Positions 1 to 4,722 of a DNA stretch of 5,137 nucleotides are shown here, one piece after another. The stretch spans positions 1 through 5,137 of the forward strand of contig JARLFW010000144.1 in NCBI GenBank assembly GCA_031296345.1. Direction: 5' to 3'. Position 1 is the stretch's first letter, and each line of letters opens with the position of its first letter. Position numbers and translations under genes: made by a program. The notes beneath the pieces were generated by a model that saw nothing but the letters and a program-made list of their open reading frames with translations, was not told where the DNA came from and ran no database searches. Origin of the DNA: Nitrosotalea sp. (lineage in GTDB: Archaea > Thermoproteota > Nitrososphaeria > Nitrososphaerales > Nitrosopumilaceae).

Positions 1-26
1 AACGAAGTCGATCGATAAATATCAGC

Positions 27-191
27 ATGAAAGAGATTGGTCAATGTTCCTTATGCAATGGTCCTTTTGATCATGTTTACGTTCCAATGCAATCATGGAA
101 CATAAAGGGCAATTTGTGCAGCAAGTGCTATTCTAAAAAAATTGGAGAACACTATCCAGGAACTCATGAAAGAGTCAACAAATCAGACTAG
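27..191 (+). CDS. Small zinc-ribbon-like protein with two CxxC motifs (54 aa)
   Basis: The ATG at 27 opens a 54-codon frame ending in TAG at 189-191. Two knuckles, CSLC at residues 7-10 and CSKC at 31-34, are 20 residues apart. This is the usual spacing of a small four-cysteine zinc ribbon, so binding of one structural zinc is inferred. No enzymatic motif or membrane segment is visible, and the C-terminus is polar. The partner is unknown; such small ribbons often bind nucleic acid or protein. The frame has no stop between 27 and the window's left edge, so the true start could lie further upstream and the gene could be partial. I prefer ATG 27 because the protein is then compact, with the first knuckle near the N-terminus. 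Its last 9 bases overlap the end of the convergent YkgJ-like gene. I do not recognise a named family. Confidence 0.7.
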   Translation: MKEIGQCSLCNGPFDHVYVPMQSWNIKGNLCSKCYSKKIGEHYPGTHERVNKSD

Positions 192-743
192 GAACCAACC
201 GTTTTCAATCAGATCTTTATCTTGTAATTCTCCTACACCTGTTGCATAACGCCAAATGTAAGGCGCATCAGTTTTCATCTTGTCTTTTATTTTAATTAGT
301 GATTCTAGTTCCGAGTCTACATTTCCAGTAGGTGTATCACAGCTTTCACAAAATTTACACTTTGAATCTAGAGTAAGTGGAGCAGATTCTATAACAGGAT
401 ATGCTCTGCATGCAAGTGGACGAGAATCATAAATTTTACATGTATATCCACCATGTGGCGATCTTTTACTAGATTCCATATCCAAAAAGGGACACGTATT
501 GCCATTTTGTTCCCTTCCCATCATCTGATATGCAAGTATGGTATCAGGCCCGTCAGATTTGGTATCAGATACTCCTATTCTTGGCAATATAGTAATCTTG
601 ATGTCATTTTTTTCTGCCAGTAACTCGATCTTTTTTTTCTCATCAGGTAAGATAAGAACACCAACCTTGCCAAATTTCTTTGTGGGATAATACTCTCTTT
701 CAATGCAGCACTTTGAACAGTCCTCTATACATGAAAAATCCAA
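183..743 (-). CDS. YkgJ-family (CxxCxxCC) cysteine-cluster protein
   Basis: This 186-residue protein has ten cysteines in the arrangement of the YkgJ/UPF0153 cysteine-cluster family (PF03692). The N-terminal CxxxCxxCC is at residues 5-13. CPFLD starts at residue 84, and the family hallmark CKIYDSRPLACRAYP spans 102-116. An extra CKFCESC lies at 129-135. The family is thought to bind a metal, either zinc or an iron-sulfur cluster; no reaction is established, so none is assigned. There is no signal peptide or membrane segment, so it is probably cytosolic. The start is TTG at 743. An in-frame TGA lies four codons upstream and no in-frame ATG is available before the first cysteine motif. A TATA-like ATTTAT on the minus strand (767-772) lies about 27 bases before this TTG, which fits a leaderless mRNA. 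The end overlaps the convergent zinc-ribbon gene. Confidence 0.88.
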   Translation of the reverse strand: MDFSCIEDCSKCCIEREYYPTKKFGKVGVLILPDEKKKIELLAEKNDIKITILPRIGVSDTKSDGPDTILAYQMMGREQNGNTCPFLDMESSKRSPHGGYTCKIYDSRPLACRAYPVIESAPLTLDSKCKFCESCDTPTGNVDSELESLIKIKDKMKTDAPYIWRYATGVGELQDKDLIENGWFLV

Positions 744-766
744 TGTCTCATACCCTCAAAAAAGGG

Positions 767-772
767 ATAAAT
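767..772 (-). promoter_or_regulatory. Probable TATA box for the YkgJ-like gene
   Basis: The minus strand reads ATTTAT here, preceded by a purine-rich AAGGAA that could serve as a BRE. Its centre is about 27 bases from the TTG start at 743, placing transcription start at or next to the start codon. A second AT-rich element on the minus strand (GATAAAAGG, about 777-785) could instead give a short leader containing GAGGG (753-757) as a ribosome binding site. Sequence alone does not decide between the two. Confidence 0.5.
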
Positions 773-800
773 TTCCTTTTATCGTGGAAAAATACGCCCC

Positions 801-840
801 TATAAGGATTACAAAGAGGATAAATAGTAATACCCTTATA
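801..840. repeat. Imperfect inverted repeat before the winged-helix gene
   Basis: The left arm TATAAGGATTAC (801-812) and right arm GTAATACCCTTATA (827-840) are reverse complements apart from two extra bases in the right arm. The spacer of 14 bases is AT-rich. The right arm contains the probable TATA box of the gene starting at 866. This arrangement would suit an operator for a dimeric winged-helix regulator, possibly the product of that gene itself; this is an inference from position. Confidence 0.5.
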
Positions 841-841
841 T
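836..841 (+). promoter_or_regulatory. Probable TATA box for the winged-helix gene
   Basis: TTATAT is centred about 27 bases before the ATG at 866, so the mRNA would be leaderless or carry only one to three untranslated bases. This is the common arrangement in this archaeal group. There is no Shine-Dalgarno sequence before the ATG, which agrees with leaderless initiation. The element lies inside the right arm of the inverted repeat, so a protein bound there would compete with TBP. Confidence 0.55.
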
Positions 842-865
842 CACCAAATCTTATAGTTTGATACA

Positions 866-1147
866 ATGGTAGTATATAGAACAAGCATGCAGATAGTAAG
901 AGATTTGCTTACTGTAACAGAAGAAAGCGGTATGAACGGAATTAACGTAACATCACTTCTAACAAAGGCCAATTTATCACATTCAAGACTATCGAAATTC
1001 GTAGACAACCTAACTGGTGCAGGTCTAATCAACAAGATAGTATTTGACGGAAAGAACACATTTGTCATAACAACAAAAGGTAAGCAATATCTGCAGACAT
1101 ATGAAAGATTCCAGAATCTTGCAGACTCTTTTGGCTTAGATCTTTAA
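866..1147 (+). CDS. Winged-helix DNA-binding protein, SSO10a/HTH_45-like (93 aa)
   Basis: This is a compact archaeal winged-helix protein. Residues 6-20 form a first helix. Residues 27-55 fit a helix-turn-helix, with NVTSLLTKANLSHSRLSKFV covering the HTH and ending in GAGLI. Residues 56-70 look like a beta-hairpin wing (INKIVFDGKNTFVIT). The segment TTKGKQYLQTYERF at 69-82 matches the pattern that opens the long C-terminal helix in the SSO10a/HTH_45 family. Members of that family dimerise through this helix, bind double-stranded DNA and act as regulators or small chromatin proteins. The 93-residue length fits a full-length member with no additional sensor domain. The start is ATG 866, supported by the TATA box about 27 bases upstream. 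It appears monocistronic, with a T-rich stretch just after its stop. The target genes are unknown; autoregulation through the upstream inverted repeat is plausible. Confidence 0.88.
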   Translation: MVVYRTSMQIVRDLLTVTEESGMNGINVTSLLTKANLSHSRLSKFVDNLTGAGLINKIVFDGKNTFVITTKGKQYLQTYERFQNLADSFGLDL

Positions 1148-1157
1148 GCCTCTTCAC

Positions 1158-1177
1158 TTTTTATTATTTTAATTTTT
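1158..1177 (+). terminator. Probable T-tract terminator after the winged-helix gene
   Basis: Runs of five, four and five T separated by one to three bases begin 11 bases after the TAA at 1145-1147. Archaeal RNA polymerase terminates at such oligo-T stretches without needing a hairpin. A second T-rich block at 1221-1232 could be a back-up. Confidence 0.45.
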
Positions 1178-1350
1178 AAAATCCTAAATCCATATTTTGG
1201 CATAATTTTCAGGATCTGTCTTTTTGTTTTTTATAAAATTATTTTAAAATTTGATCCGATCTAAAATTATCAAAAATATGTTTTCAAGTGAACGATAATT
1301 TTTGTGCAAAAAAAATTGGTTTTTGAGTCAGCGGTCAGCAAACCGACAGA
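1178..1350. other. AT-rich intergenic spacer, no gene recognised
   Basis: This stretch is dominated by A and T runs. It holds a nine-base direct repeat TAAAATTAT (about 1233 and 1262), the T block at 1221-1232 and a possible TATA element near 1229-1237. From about 1302 a GTG-initiated frame runs into the downstream microprotein, but I do not believe its N-terminal part is translated (see the gene at 1389). Near 1326-1340 there is a small tandem repeat of GTCAGC. I see no RNA gene or conserved protein here. Confidence 0.4.
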
Positions 1351-1352
1351 TC

Positions 1353-1358
1353 TATAAA
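1353..1358 (+). promoter_or_regulatory. Probable TATA box for the 31-aa microprotein
   Basis: TATAAA within ATCTATAAAGG is a close match to the archaeal TATA consensus. Transcription would begin about 25-27 bases downstream, around 1381, just ahead of the ATG at 1389. This leaves a leader of roughly eight bases that includes part of a GGGGAG stretch (1381-1386). The position argues against the longer frame starting at 1302. Confidence 0.5.
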
Positions 1359-1388
1359 GGTGTAGTTTGGTTTATCAAAAGGGGAGTA

Positions 1389-1484
1389 ATGGTGGCAGAG
1401 ACATTAGTATGGTGGAAGGGACTTAAGGAACTCGAATTAGATATCGAATCTCTTGATGAAAAAGTAGAAGAAAGCAGACTTTAA
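1389..1484 (+). CDS. Probable 31-aa acidic coiled-coil microprotein
   Basis: ATG at 1389 is preceded by GGGGAG (1381-1386), a Shine-Dalgarno-like stretch, and by a TATA box at 1353-1358. The 31-residue product starts with a hydrophobic patch containing WW at residues 8-9. It continues with L12, L15, I19, L22 and V26, spaced 3-4-3-4 as in a coiled-coil heptad, among many acidic residues (nine Asp/Glu against four Lys/Arg). This suggests a single amphipathic helix that dimerises or docks on a larger protein; the partner is unknown. A GTG frame from 1302 would give 60 residues, but it would place the TATA box within the coding region and adds an unstructured basic N-terminus. I do not recognise the family. 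A short open frame could be chance, but the promoter, start context and regular heptads favour a real gene. Confidence 0.6.
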   Translation: MVAETLVWWKGLKELELDIESLDEKVEESRL

Positions 1485-1522
1485 AAATAATTAGGAAATC
1501 ATTCCGGTTTTTACTTGATTAA

Positions 1523-1596
1523 AGCCTCGAGTGGGATTCGACCCCACGGCCTAACGCTTACGAGGCGTTCGCTCTACCAGGCTGAGCTATCGAGGC
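1523..1596 (-). tRNA. tRNA-Thr (anticodon CGU)
   Basis: The minus strand folds into a full cloverleaf. The 7-bp acceptor pairs GCCTCGA with TCGAGGC, and the D stem pairs GCTC with GAGC. The 5-bp anticodon stem pairs AACGC with GCGTT around the loop CTCGTAA. The variable loop has five bases, and the T stem pairs GTGGG with CCCAC around GTCGAAT. The anticodon CGT occupies 1560-1562 on the plus strand and reads the threonine codon ACG. The discriminator base (1523) is U, as is usual for archaeal tRNA-Thr. CCA is not encoded and would be added by the CCA-adding enzyme. There is no intron at the canonical 37/38 position. It lies divergent from the phosphohexomutase gene and appears to share its TATA element. 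Confidence 0.98.
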
Positions 1597-1619
1597 AGTG
1601 GTTCGCAATGTAATTAGAG

Positions 1620-1627
1620 TTTATAAA
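1620..1627. promoter_or_regulatory. Palindromic TATA element shared by tRNA-Thr and glmM
   Basis: TTTATAAA is a perfect palindrome in the 53-base gap between two divergent genes. Its centre is about 27 bases from the 5' end of the tRNA on the minus strand and about 26 bases from the TTG start of the phosphohexomutase on the plus strand. It is the only good TATA candidate in the gap for either gene. The distance implies a leaderless mRNA on the plus side and transcription beginning at, or within a base or two of, the mature tRNA end on the minus side. Confidence 0.6.
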
Positions 1628-1649
1628 AAGCCTTTGTGCTTTTGATTCA

Positions 1650-2948
1650 TTGAAGGTATCAATTTCTGGGGTACGTGGAATTTTTGGTAATGACCTTAAT
1701 CTTAGAGACATAATTCATTATTGTAGAAATTTTTCATCTCTGATCAAGACAAAAAAATGTGTTGTTGGAAGAGACACAAGGCCATCAGGCGAGATTGTAA
1801 CCAACGTTGCAATTGCCTCTCTTTTAGAAAGAGGAATTACAGTGTACAATCTAGGAATATCTCCTACACCTGTCATATTCAGAGAAGCAAGAAAATATGG
1901 CAGTGGTCTGATTGTCACATCTTCACACAATCCGTTAGAATGGAATGGTCTCAAGTTTATTTTAGAAGGCAGAGGAATTAACGAGTTAGAATTAGAACAG
2001 TTGGTAAAGGAAGCCAGATTTCAGAAAGAAAAATTTGGGACCGAAGCACAGGTAAAATCAAGCTATATCAATGAGGCTGCAAAACTAATTGGAAGAATAA
2101 AAAAATCACCAAAGATAGCCATTGATGTAGGCGGTGGTGCAGCGTTTGATGTTGCCCCACAGTTACTACGAAAACTTGGTTGTAAAGTAAGTGTGATCAA
2201 TGCAATACCTGGTAAATCAACTCGAGGTCCTGACCCAACTAATGATAAATTATCAGGTCTAGTCCAAGCTTCAAAAAAAGTAGAGATTGGTTTTGCTTTT
2301 GATTTGGATGGAGATAGACTAGTCATAGTAAAAGATGGCAAGAAAAAATCACCTGATGTTACATTAGGTCTTGGTATTGCAGGTGCACTAGAAAAAGGAT
2401 ACAAAAAATTTGTTCTCAGTATTGATACTAGTATTGCAATTGAGAAGTTCATTTCAGATCAGGGAGGTATTGTAAACAGATCTAAAGTTGGAGAAGCCAA
2501 CGTAGTTGATATGATGATAAAAACAAAATCGCAAGCCGGTGGAGAAGGAAGTAGTGCAGGATTTATTTTGCCAGAATTTAACATGTGCCGAGATGGGATT
2601 TTGACAAGTGGTCTTATTGCATCAATGGTTGGAACAAAACAATTCGATGACACAATCAGATTCATGGAAGGATACCATCAAGTAAGAACCAAAGTAAGTG
2701 TTGATTCTAAACTCCACAAGAAGACACTTGGAACTTTATTGAAAAAGATGAAAAAACAATCTAGTCAGATTATAACAATTGACGGTATAAAGTCCATAAT
2801 AGATGAAGACAGTTGGGTTCTAGTGAGACAGTCAAATACTGAGCATATAATCAGGGTCTCTGCAGAGTCAAATGACCTCAACAAAGCAAAATCAATAGAA
2901 AAACAAATCACTAGGCTAGTTAAACAAAGTTATGAAGAATCCAGATGA
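1650..2948 (+). CDS. glmM: Alpha-D-phosphohexomutase, probable phosphoglucosamine mutase
   Basis: A 432-residue cytosolic enzyme of the four-domain alpha-D-phosphohexomutase superfamily. The N-terminus has the SGVRGIFG motif (residues 6-13). The catalytic serine loop TSSHNP is at 90-95, with S92 as the phosphoserine. The metal loop DLDGDR is at 218-223, and the sugar-binding loop GGEGSSAG at 297-304 is followed by RDGI at 314-317. The phosphate-binding loop RQSNTEH at 393-399 leads into IIRVSAES. GlmM converts glucosamine-6-phosphate to glucosamine-1-phosphate for UDP-GlcNAc synthesis. Archaeal relatives can act on mannose- or glucose-phosphates, so the substrate is less certain than the fold. 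The phosphate loop departs from the common R-P-S-G-T-E-P at three positions; N for G is familiar in archaea, H for the last P is less so. The start is TTG 1650, directly before the GVRG motif and about 26 bases after the shared TATA box. The 3' end overlaps thiL. Confidence 0.85.
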   Translation: MKVSISGVRGIFGNDLNLRDIIHYCRNFSSLIKTKKCVVGRDTRPSGEIVTNVAIASLLERGITVYNLGISPTPVIFREARKYGSGLIVTSSHNPLEWNGLKFILEGRGINELELEQLVKEARFQKEKFGTEAQVKSSYINEAAKLIGRIKKSPKIAIDVGGGAAFDVAPQLLRKLGCKVSVINAIPGKSTRGPDPTNDKLSGLVQASKKVEIGFAFDLDGDRLVIVKDGKKKSPDVTLGLGIAGALEKGYKKFVLSIDTSIAIEKFISDQGGIVNRSKVGEANVVDMMIKTKSQAGGEGSSAGFILPEFNMCRDGILTSGLIASMVGTKQFDDTIRFMEGYHQVRTKVSVDSKLHKKTLGTLLKKMKKQSSQIITIDGIKSIIDEDSWVLVRQSNTEHIIRVSAESNDLNKAKSIEKQITRLVKQSYEESR

Positions 2949-3888
2949 AAGAGAAATAATCAAGACATTTCAAAAAAGATTTGAAAAGTCGGGGTTTCTT
3001 GCAGACGATATAGAGGTTCTAAAAATTGGTAGTTCCAAGTTTATTGCAAAATCTGACATGCTGGTTCAAAGTACTGATGTACCCCCAGGAATGAAGATTG
3101 AAGATATTGCAAGAAAGAGTCTGGTGGCATGTGTAAGCGATTTTGCATGCAAGGGAATCAAGCCAGTATTTGCCACAATTTCATTAGCAATTCCTCGCGG
3201 TTTTACACAGAAGATGATAAACCAACTGGCAGGTGGTTTTGCATCGGCTTCCAAAGAATTTGGGTTGAAGATAGTAGGTGGAGATACAAATCAAGGAAAG
3301 GAGATAGTTATCGAAGTATCCATGTTTGGAGCAGATATTAAAAAAATGCCATCAAGGGGAGGTGCAAAGATTGGGGATATAATAGTGACATCAGGTCCTT
3401 TTGGATACTCTTCTTCAGGCTTGAAGATTATAATGAACAAGTACAAGGCCAATCCACAATTTTTGAAGAAATGTATGGAAAAAGTTATGATGCCAACTCC
3501 AAGGCTACAATTTGGGTTACAGACTGCAAAATATTTTTCGTCATCAATGGATTCTAGTGACGGACTTTCCATAACACTCAACGACATGAGCGAGCAGAGC
3601 AAAAAGAGGTTTGTAATATTTGGTTTTCCGACAGGAAATGACATAGTAGAATTTTCTGCAAAAAACAAAACCGATTTGAAAGACTTGGTTTTTTGTGGAG
3701 GAGAGGAGTATGAGATAGTATTTACTGTATCACCGCAATATTTGCACCAAGTAAGAAAAATGGCAATAAAATTGAAAGTGCCATTATTTGAGATAGGCTA
3801 TGTGGCCAGAGGCAAGGATGTGGTTCTCATGGAGAAGTTCAAGCCCAAGAGAATCAAAAGAGGTGGTTGGATACACCTCAGATCCTAA
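2932..3888 (+). CDS. thiL: Thiamine-monophosphate kinase (ThiL-like, AIR synthase-related)
   Basis: A 318-residue protein of the PurM/ThiL/HypE/SelD ATP-binding superfamily. Motifs in ThiL order are DD at 25-26, SDML at 41-44, SDFACKGIKP at 69-78 and GGDTN at 116-120. Then come TSGPFG at 153-158, PTPRL at 188-192, DSSDGL at 207-212 and GGEEYEIVF at 256-264. The last is the characteristic ThiL signature, usually GGEDYELLF. ThiL uses ATP to phosphorylate thiamine monophosphate to thiamine pyrophosphate, the active cofactor, in the cytosol; the acidic residues bind Mg2+. The usual GDD near the N-terminus is ADD here, and E replaces D in the last motif, a conservative change. The gene starts at ATG 2932, inside the end of glmM in another frame (17-base overlap), so the two are co-transcribed and probably translationally coupled. 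No other reasonable start precedes the DD motif. A bare AIR synthase-related label is the cautious alternative. Confidence 0.82.
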   Translation: MKNPDEREIIKTFQKRFEKSGFLADDIEVLKIGSSKFIAKSDMLVQSTDVPPGMKIEDIARKSLVACVSDFACKGIKPVFATISLAIPRGFTQKMINQLAGGFASASKEFGLKIVGGDTNQGKEIVIEVSMFGADIKKMPSRGGAKIGDIIVTSGPFGYSSSGLKIIMNKYKANPQFLKKCMEKVMMPTPRLQFGLQTAKYFSSSMDSSDGLSITLNDMSEQSKKRFVIFGFPTGNDIVEFSAKNKTDLKDLVFCGGEEYEIVFTVSPQYLHQVRKMAIKLKVPLFEIGYVARGKDVVLMEKFKPKRIKRGGWIHLRS

Positions 3889-3890
3889 TG

Positions 3891-3898
3891 TTTTTTAA
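3891..3898 (+). promoter_or_regulatory. Probable TATA box for uS11, overlapping a T-tract
   Basis: Six T followed by AA sit two bases after the thiL stop codon and are centred about 24 bases before the ATG at 3919. This is close to the spacing expected for a leaderless mRNA. The same T-run could terminate part of the glmM-thiL transcript, so one element may both end one unit and start the next. Read-through from thiL cannot be excluded. Confidence 0.45.
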
Positions 3899-3918
3899 AC
3901 CCGTTCGAGAGTCTTGAA

Positions 3919-4326
3919 ATGTTGTCCGAACAAGAGACTGCCAAGGAAAAATGGGGAATAGCTCACATTTTCAGTAGTTTCAACAATACCATAGTACACA
4001 TTACAGATGTTTCTGGTGCTGAAACCGTAGCAATTAGCTCTGGTGGACGACATGTTAACGCAGACAGATACGAATCATCTCCTTATGCCGCAATGAAATC
4101 AACAGCAGCAGTTGTTGAGGCAGCACATGACAAAGGCTTCACCGGTCTTCACATTAGAGTAAGAGCAGTTGGTGGAGTAGGTTCACGTGTTCCAGGCCCT
4201 GGTGCACAAGCAGCAATCAGAGCACTAGCAAGAGGCGGATTTAAGATTGGAAGAATAGATGATGTAACACCAATCCCTCATGATACCACAAGAAAGAAGG
4301 GTGGTAAAAGAGGAAGAAGAGTCTAA
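3919..4326 (+). CDS. rps11: 30S ribosomal protein S11 (uS11), archaeal type
   Basis: A 135-residue small-subunit ribosomal protein that lies on the platform next to the 3' region of 16S rRNA and helps form the mRNA exit and E-site area. The core is unmistakable. [18 protein letters not shown] occupies residues 13-30, followed by [12 protein letters not shown] at 39-50 and HIRVRAVGG at 78-86. [20 protein letters not shown] at 92-111 leads into [17 protein letters not shown] at 114-130 and the basic end RGRRV. The C-terminus and length match archaeal and eukaryotic-type uS11. The start is ATG 3919, about 24 bases downstream of a TATA-like element, so the mRNA is probably leaderless. The gene is alone here: the usual archaeal partners (uS13, uS4, RNA polymerase subunit D, eL18) are absent. 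ThiL lies upstream and a convergent unknown gene downstream, overlapping by 4 bases. Confidence 0.98.
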   Translation: MLSEQETAKEKWGIAHIFSSFNNTIVHITDVSGAETVAISSGGRHVNADRYESSPYAAMKSTAAVVEAAHDKGFTGLHIRVRAVGGVGSRVPGPGAQAAIRALARGGFKIGRIDDVTPIPHDTTRKKGGKRGRRV

Positions 4327-4646
4327 GCATCTACAAGTTTTACTTTTACTTTGGCATTTTTGTTTTCAAAAAATTTTGTCATAAAAGTTACAAATTTTTC
4401 TTCGACTTTCTTTCCTTTAGTTTTGGCAATCTGATCTCCGAATTTTAAATCCATTCCGGCAAGTAATTCTGTTTTTATCAGTACTTTGAAAAATGCCCAG
4501 CCAAATCTTTCCATAGAATTACTAATCAGAAAACCTTCTTTGATACCACAAAGAGTTTGTATCTCTTCCATTATATTTGAGATAATCTCTCTATCAGCTT
4601 CATAGTTGGTTGTTGCAATTTGAAGTATAGTTGGTCTTCCGTGCAT
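4323..4646 (-). CDS. Conserved-looking hypothetical protein (107 aa)
   Basis: I do not recognise this protein. It is 107 residues long from ATG 4646, and 109 if an in-frame TTG at 4652 is used. A TATA-like element centred near 4676 predicts transcription starting around 4650, which favours the ATG. The N-terminal [20 protein letters not shown] looks like a beta-strand followed by a helix. The middle is hydrophobic and aromatic (FGWAFFKV at 48-55), without a convincing membrane segment. The C-terminal third is lysine-rich with alternating K and V ([11 protein letters not shown] at 97-107), suggesting a final beta-strand. A small soluble alpha/beta fold is likely. No catalytic or metal motif is visible; there is one cysteine (C33). 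Its stop codon overlaps that of rps11 on the other strand. Codon use and AT content are like the neighbours, so there is no sign of recent transfer. Confidence 0.75.
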   Translation of the reverse strand: MHGRPTILQIATTNYEADREIISNIMEEIQTLCGIKEGFLISNSMERFGWAFFKVLIKTELLAGMDLKFGDQIAKTKGKKVEEKFVTFMTKFFENKNAKVKVKLVDA

Positions 4647-4672
4647 TAACAATCATCAAGCATAATAGACGA

Positions 4673-4680
4673 ATAATAAA
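4673..4680 (-). promoter_or_regulatory. Probable TATA box for the 107-aa gene
   Basis: The minus strand reads TTTATTAT, centred about 30 bases before the ATG at 4646. This would place transcription start a few bases upstream of that ATG. The element lies in the 76-base gap after the stop of the upstream gene on the same strand (4723), so the two genes need not form one operon. Confidence 0.45.
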
Positions 4681-4722
4681 CTTATTTTGAATATCATCTA
4701 GTCAAACTGTCTTGGAGTAATT

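Noticed and set aside
841..1068. 75-residue minus-strand frame antisense to the winged-helix gene
   Set aside because: It is a shadow of a convincing gene on the other strand. It has no family features, and it ends inside the promoter of that gene.
1233..1270. Direct repeat TAAAATTAT as part of a repeat array or attachment site
   Set aside because: There are only two short AT-rich copies, expected by chance in such a spacer. No integrase or further copies lie nearby, including at the tRNA 3' end.
1302..1388. N-terminal extension of the microprotein from GTG 1302
   Set aside because: A good TATA box (1353-1358) falls within it, the added residues look like chance translation, and the ATG at 1389 has a better start context.
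1523..1596. Integration site of a mobile element at tRNA-Thr
   Set aside because: tRNA genes are common integration targets, but I see no partial tRNA duplicate, integrase or foreign-looking sequence on either side.
1718..2665. Several open frames inside glmM on both strands (1718-1954 -, 1757-1981 +, 2063-2452 -, 2459-2665 -)
   Set aside because: All lie within a complete, motif-rich phosphohexomutase gene, and their translations lack recognisable domains.
2880..2935. TPP riboswitch (THI box) upstream of thiL
   Set aside because: The sequence before the thiL start is the coding end of glmM, with no leader and no riboswitch core motif that I can see.
3066..3668. Open frames inside thiL (3066-3254 -, 3129-3341 +, 3291-3668 -)
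   Set aside because: They are shadows of thiL. The 125-residue minus-strand one is long only because the coding strand is low in the matching codons; no domain or promoter supports it.
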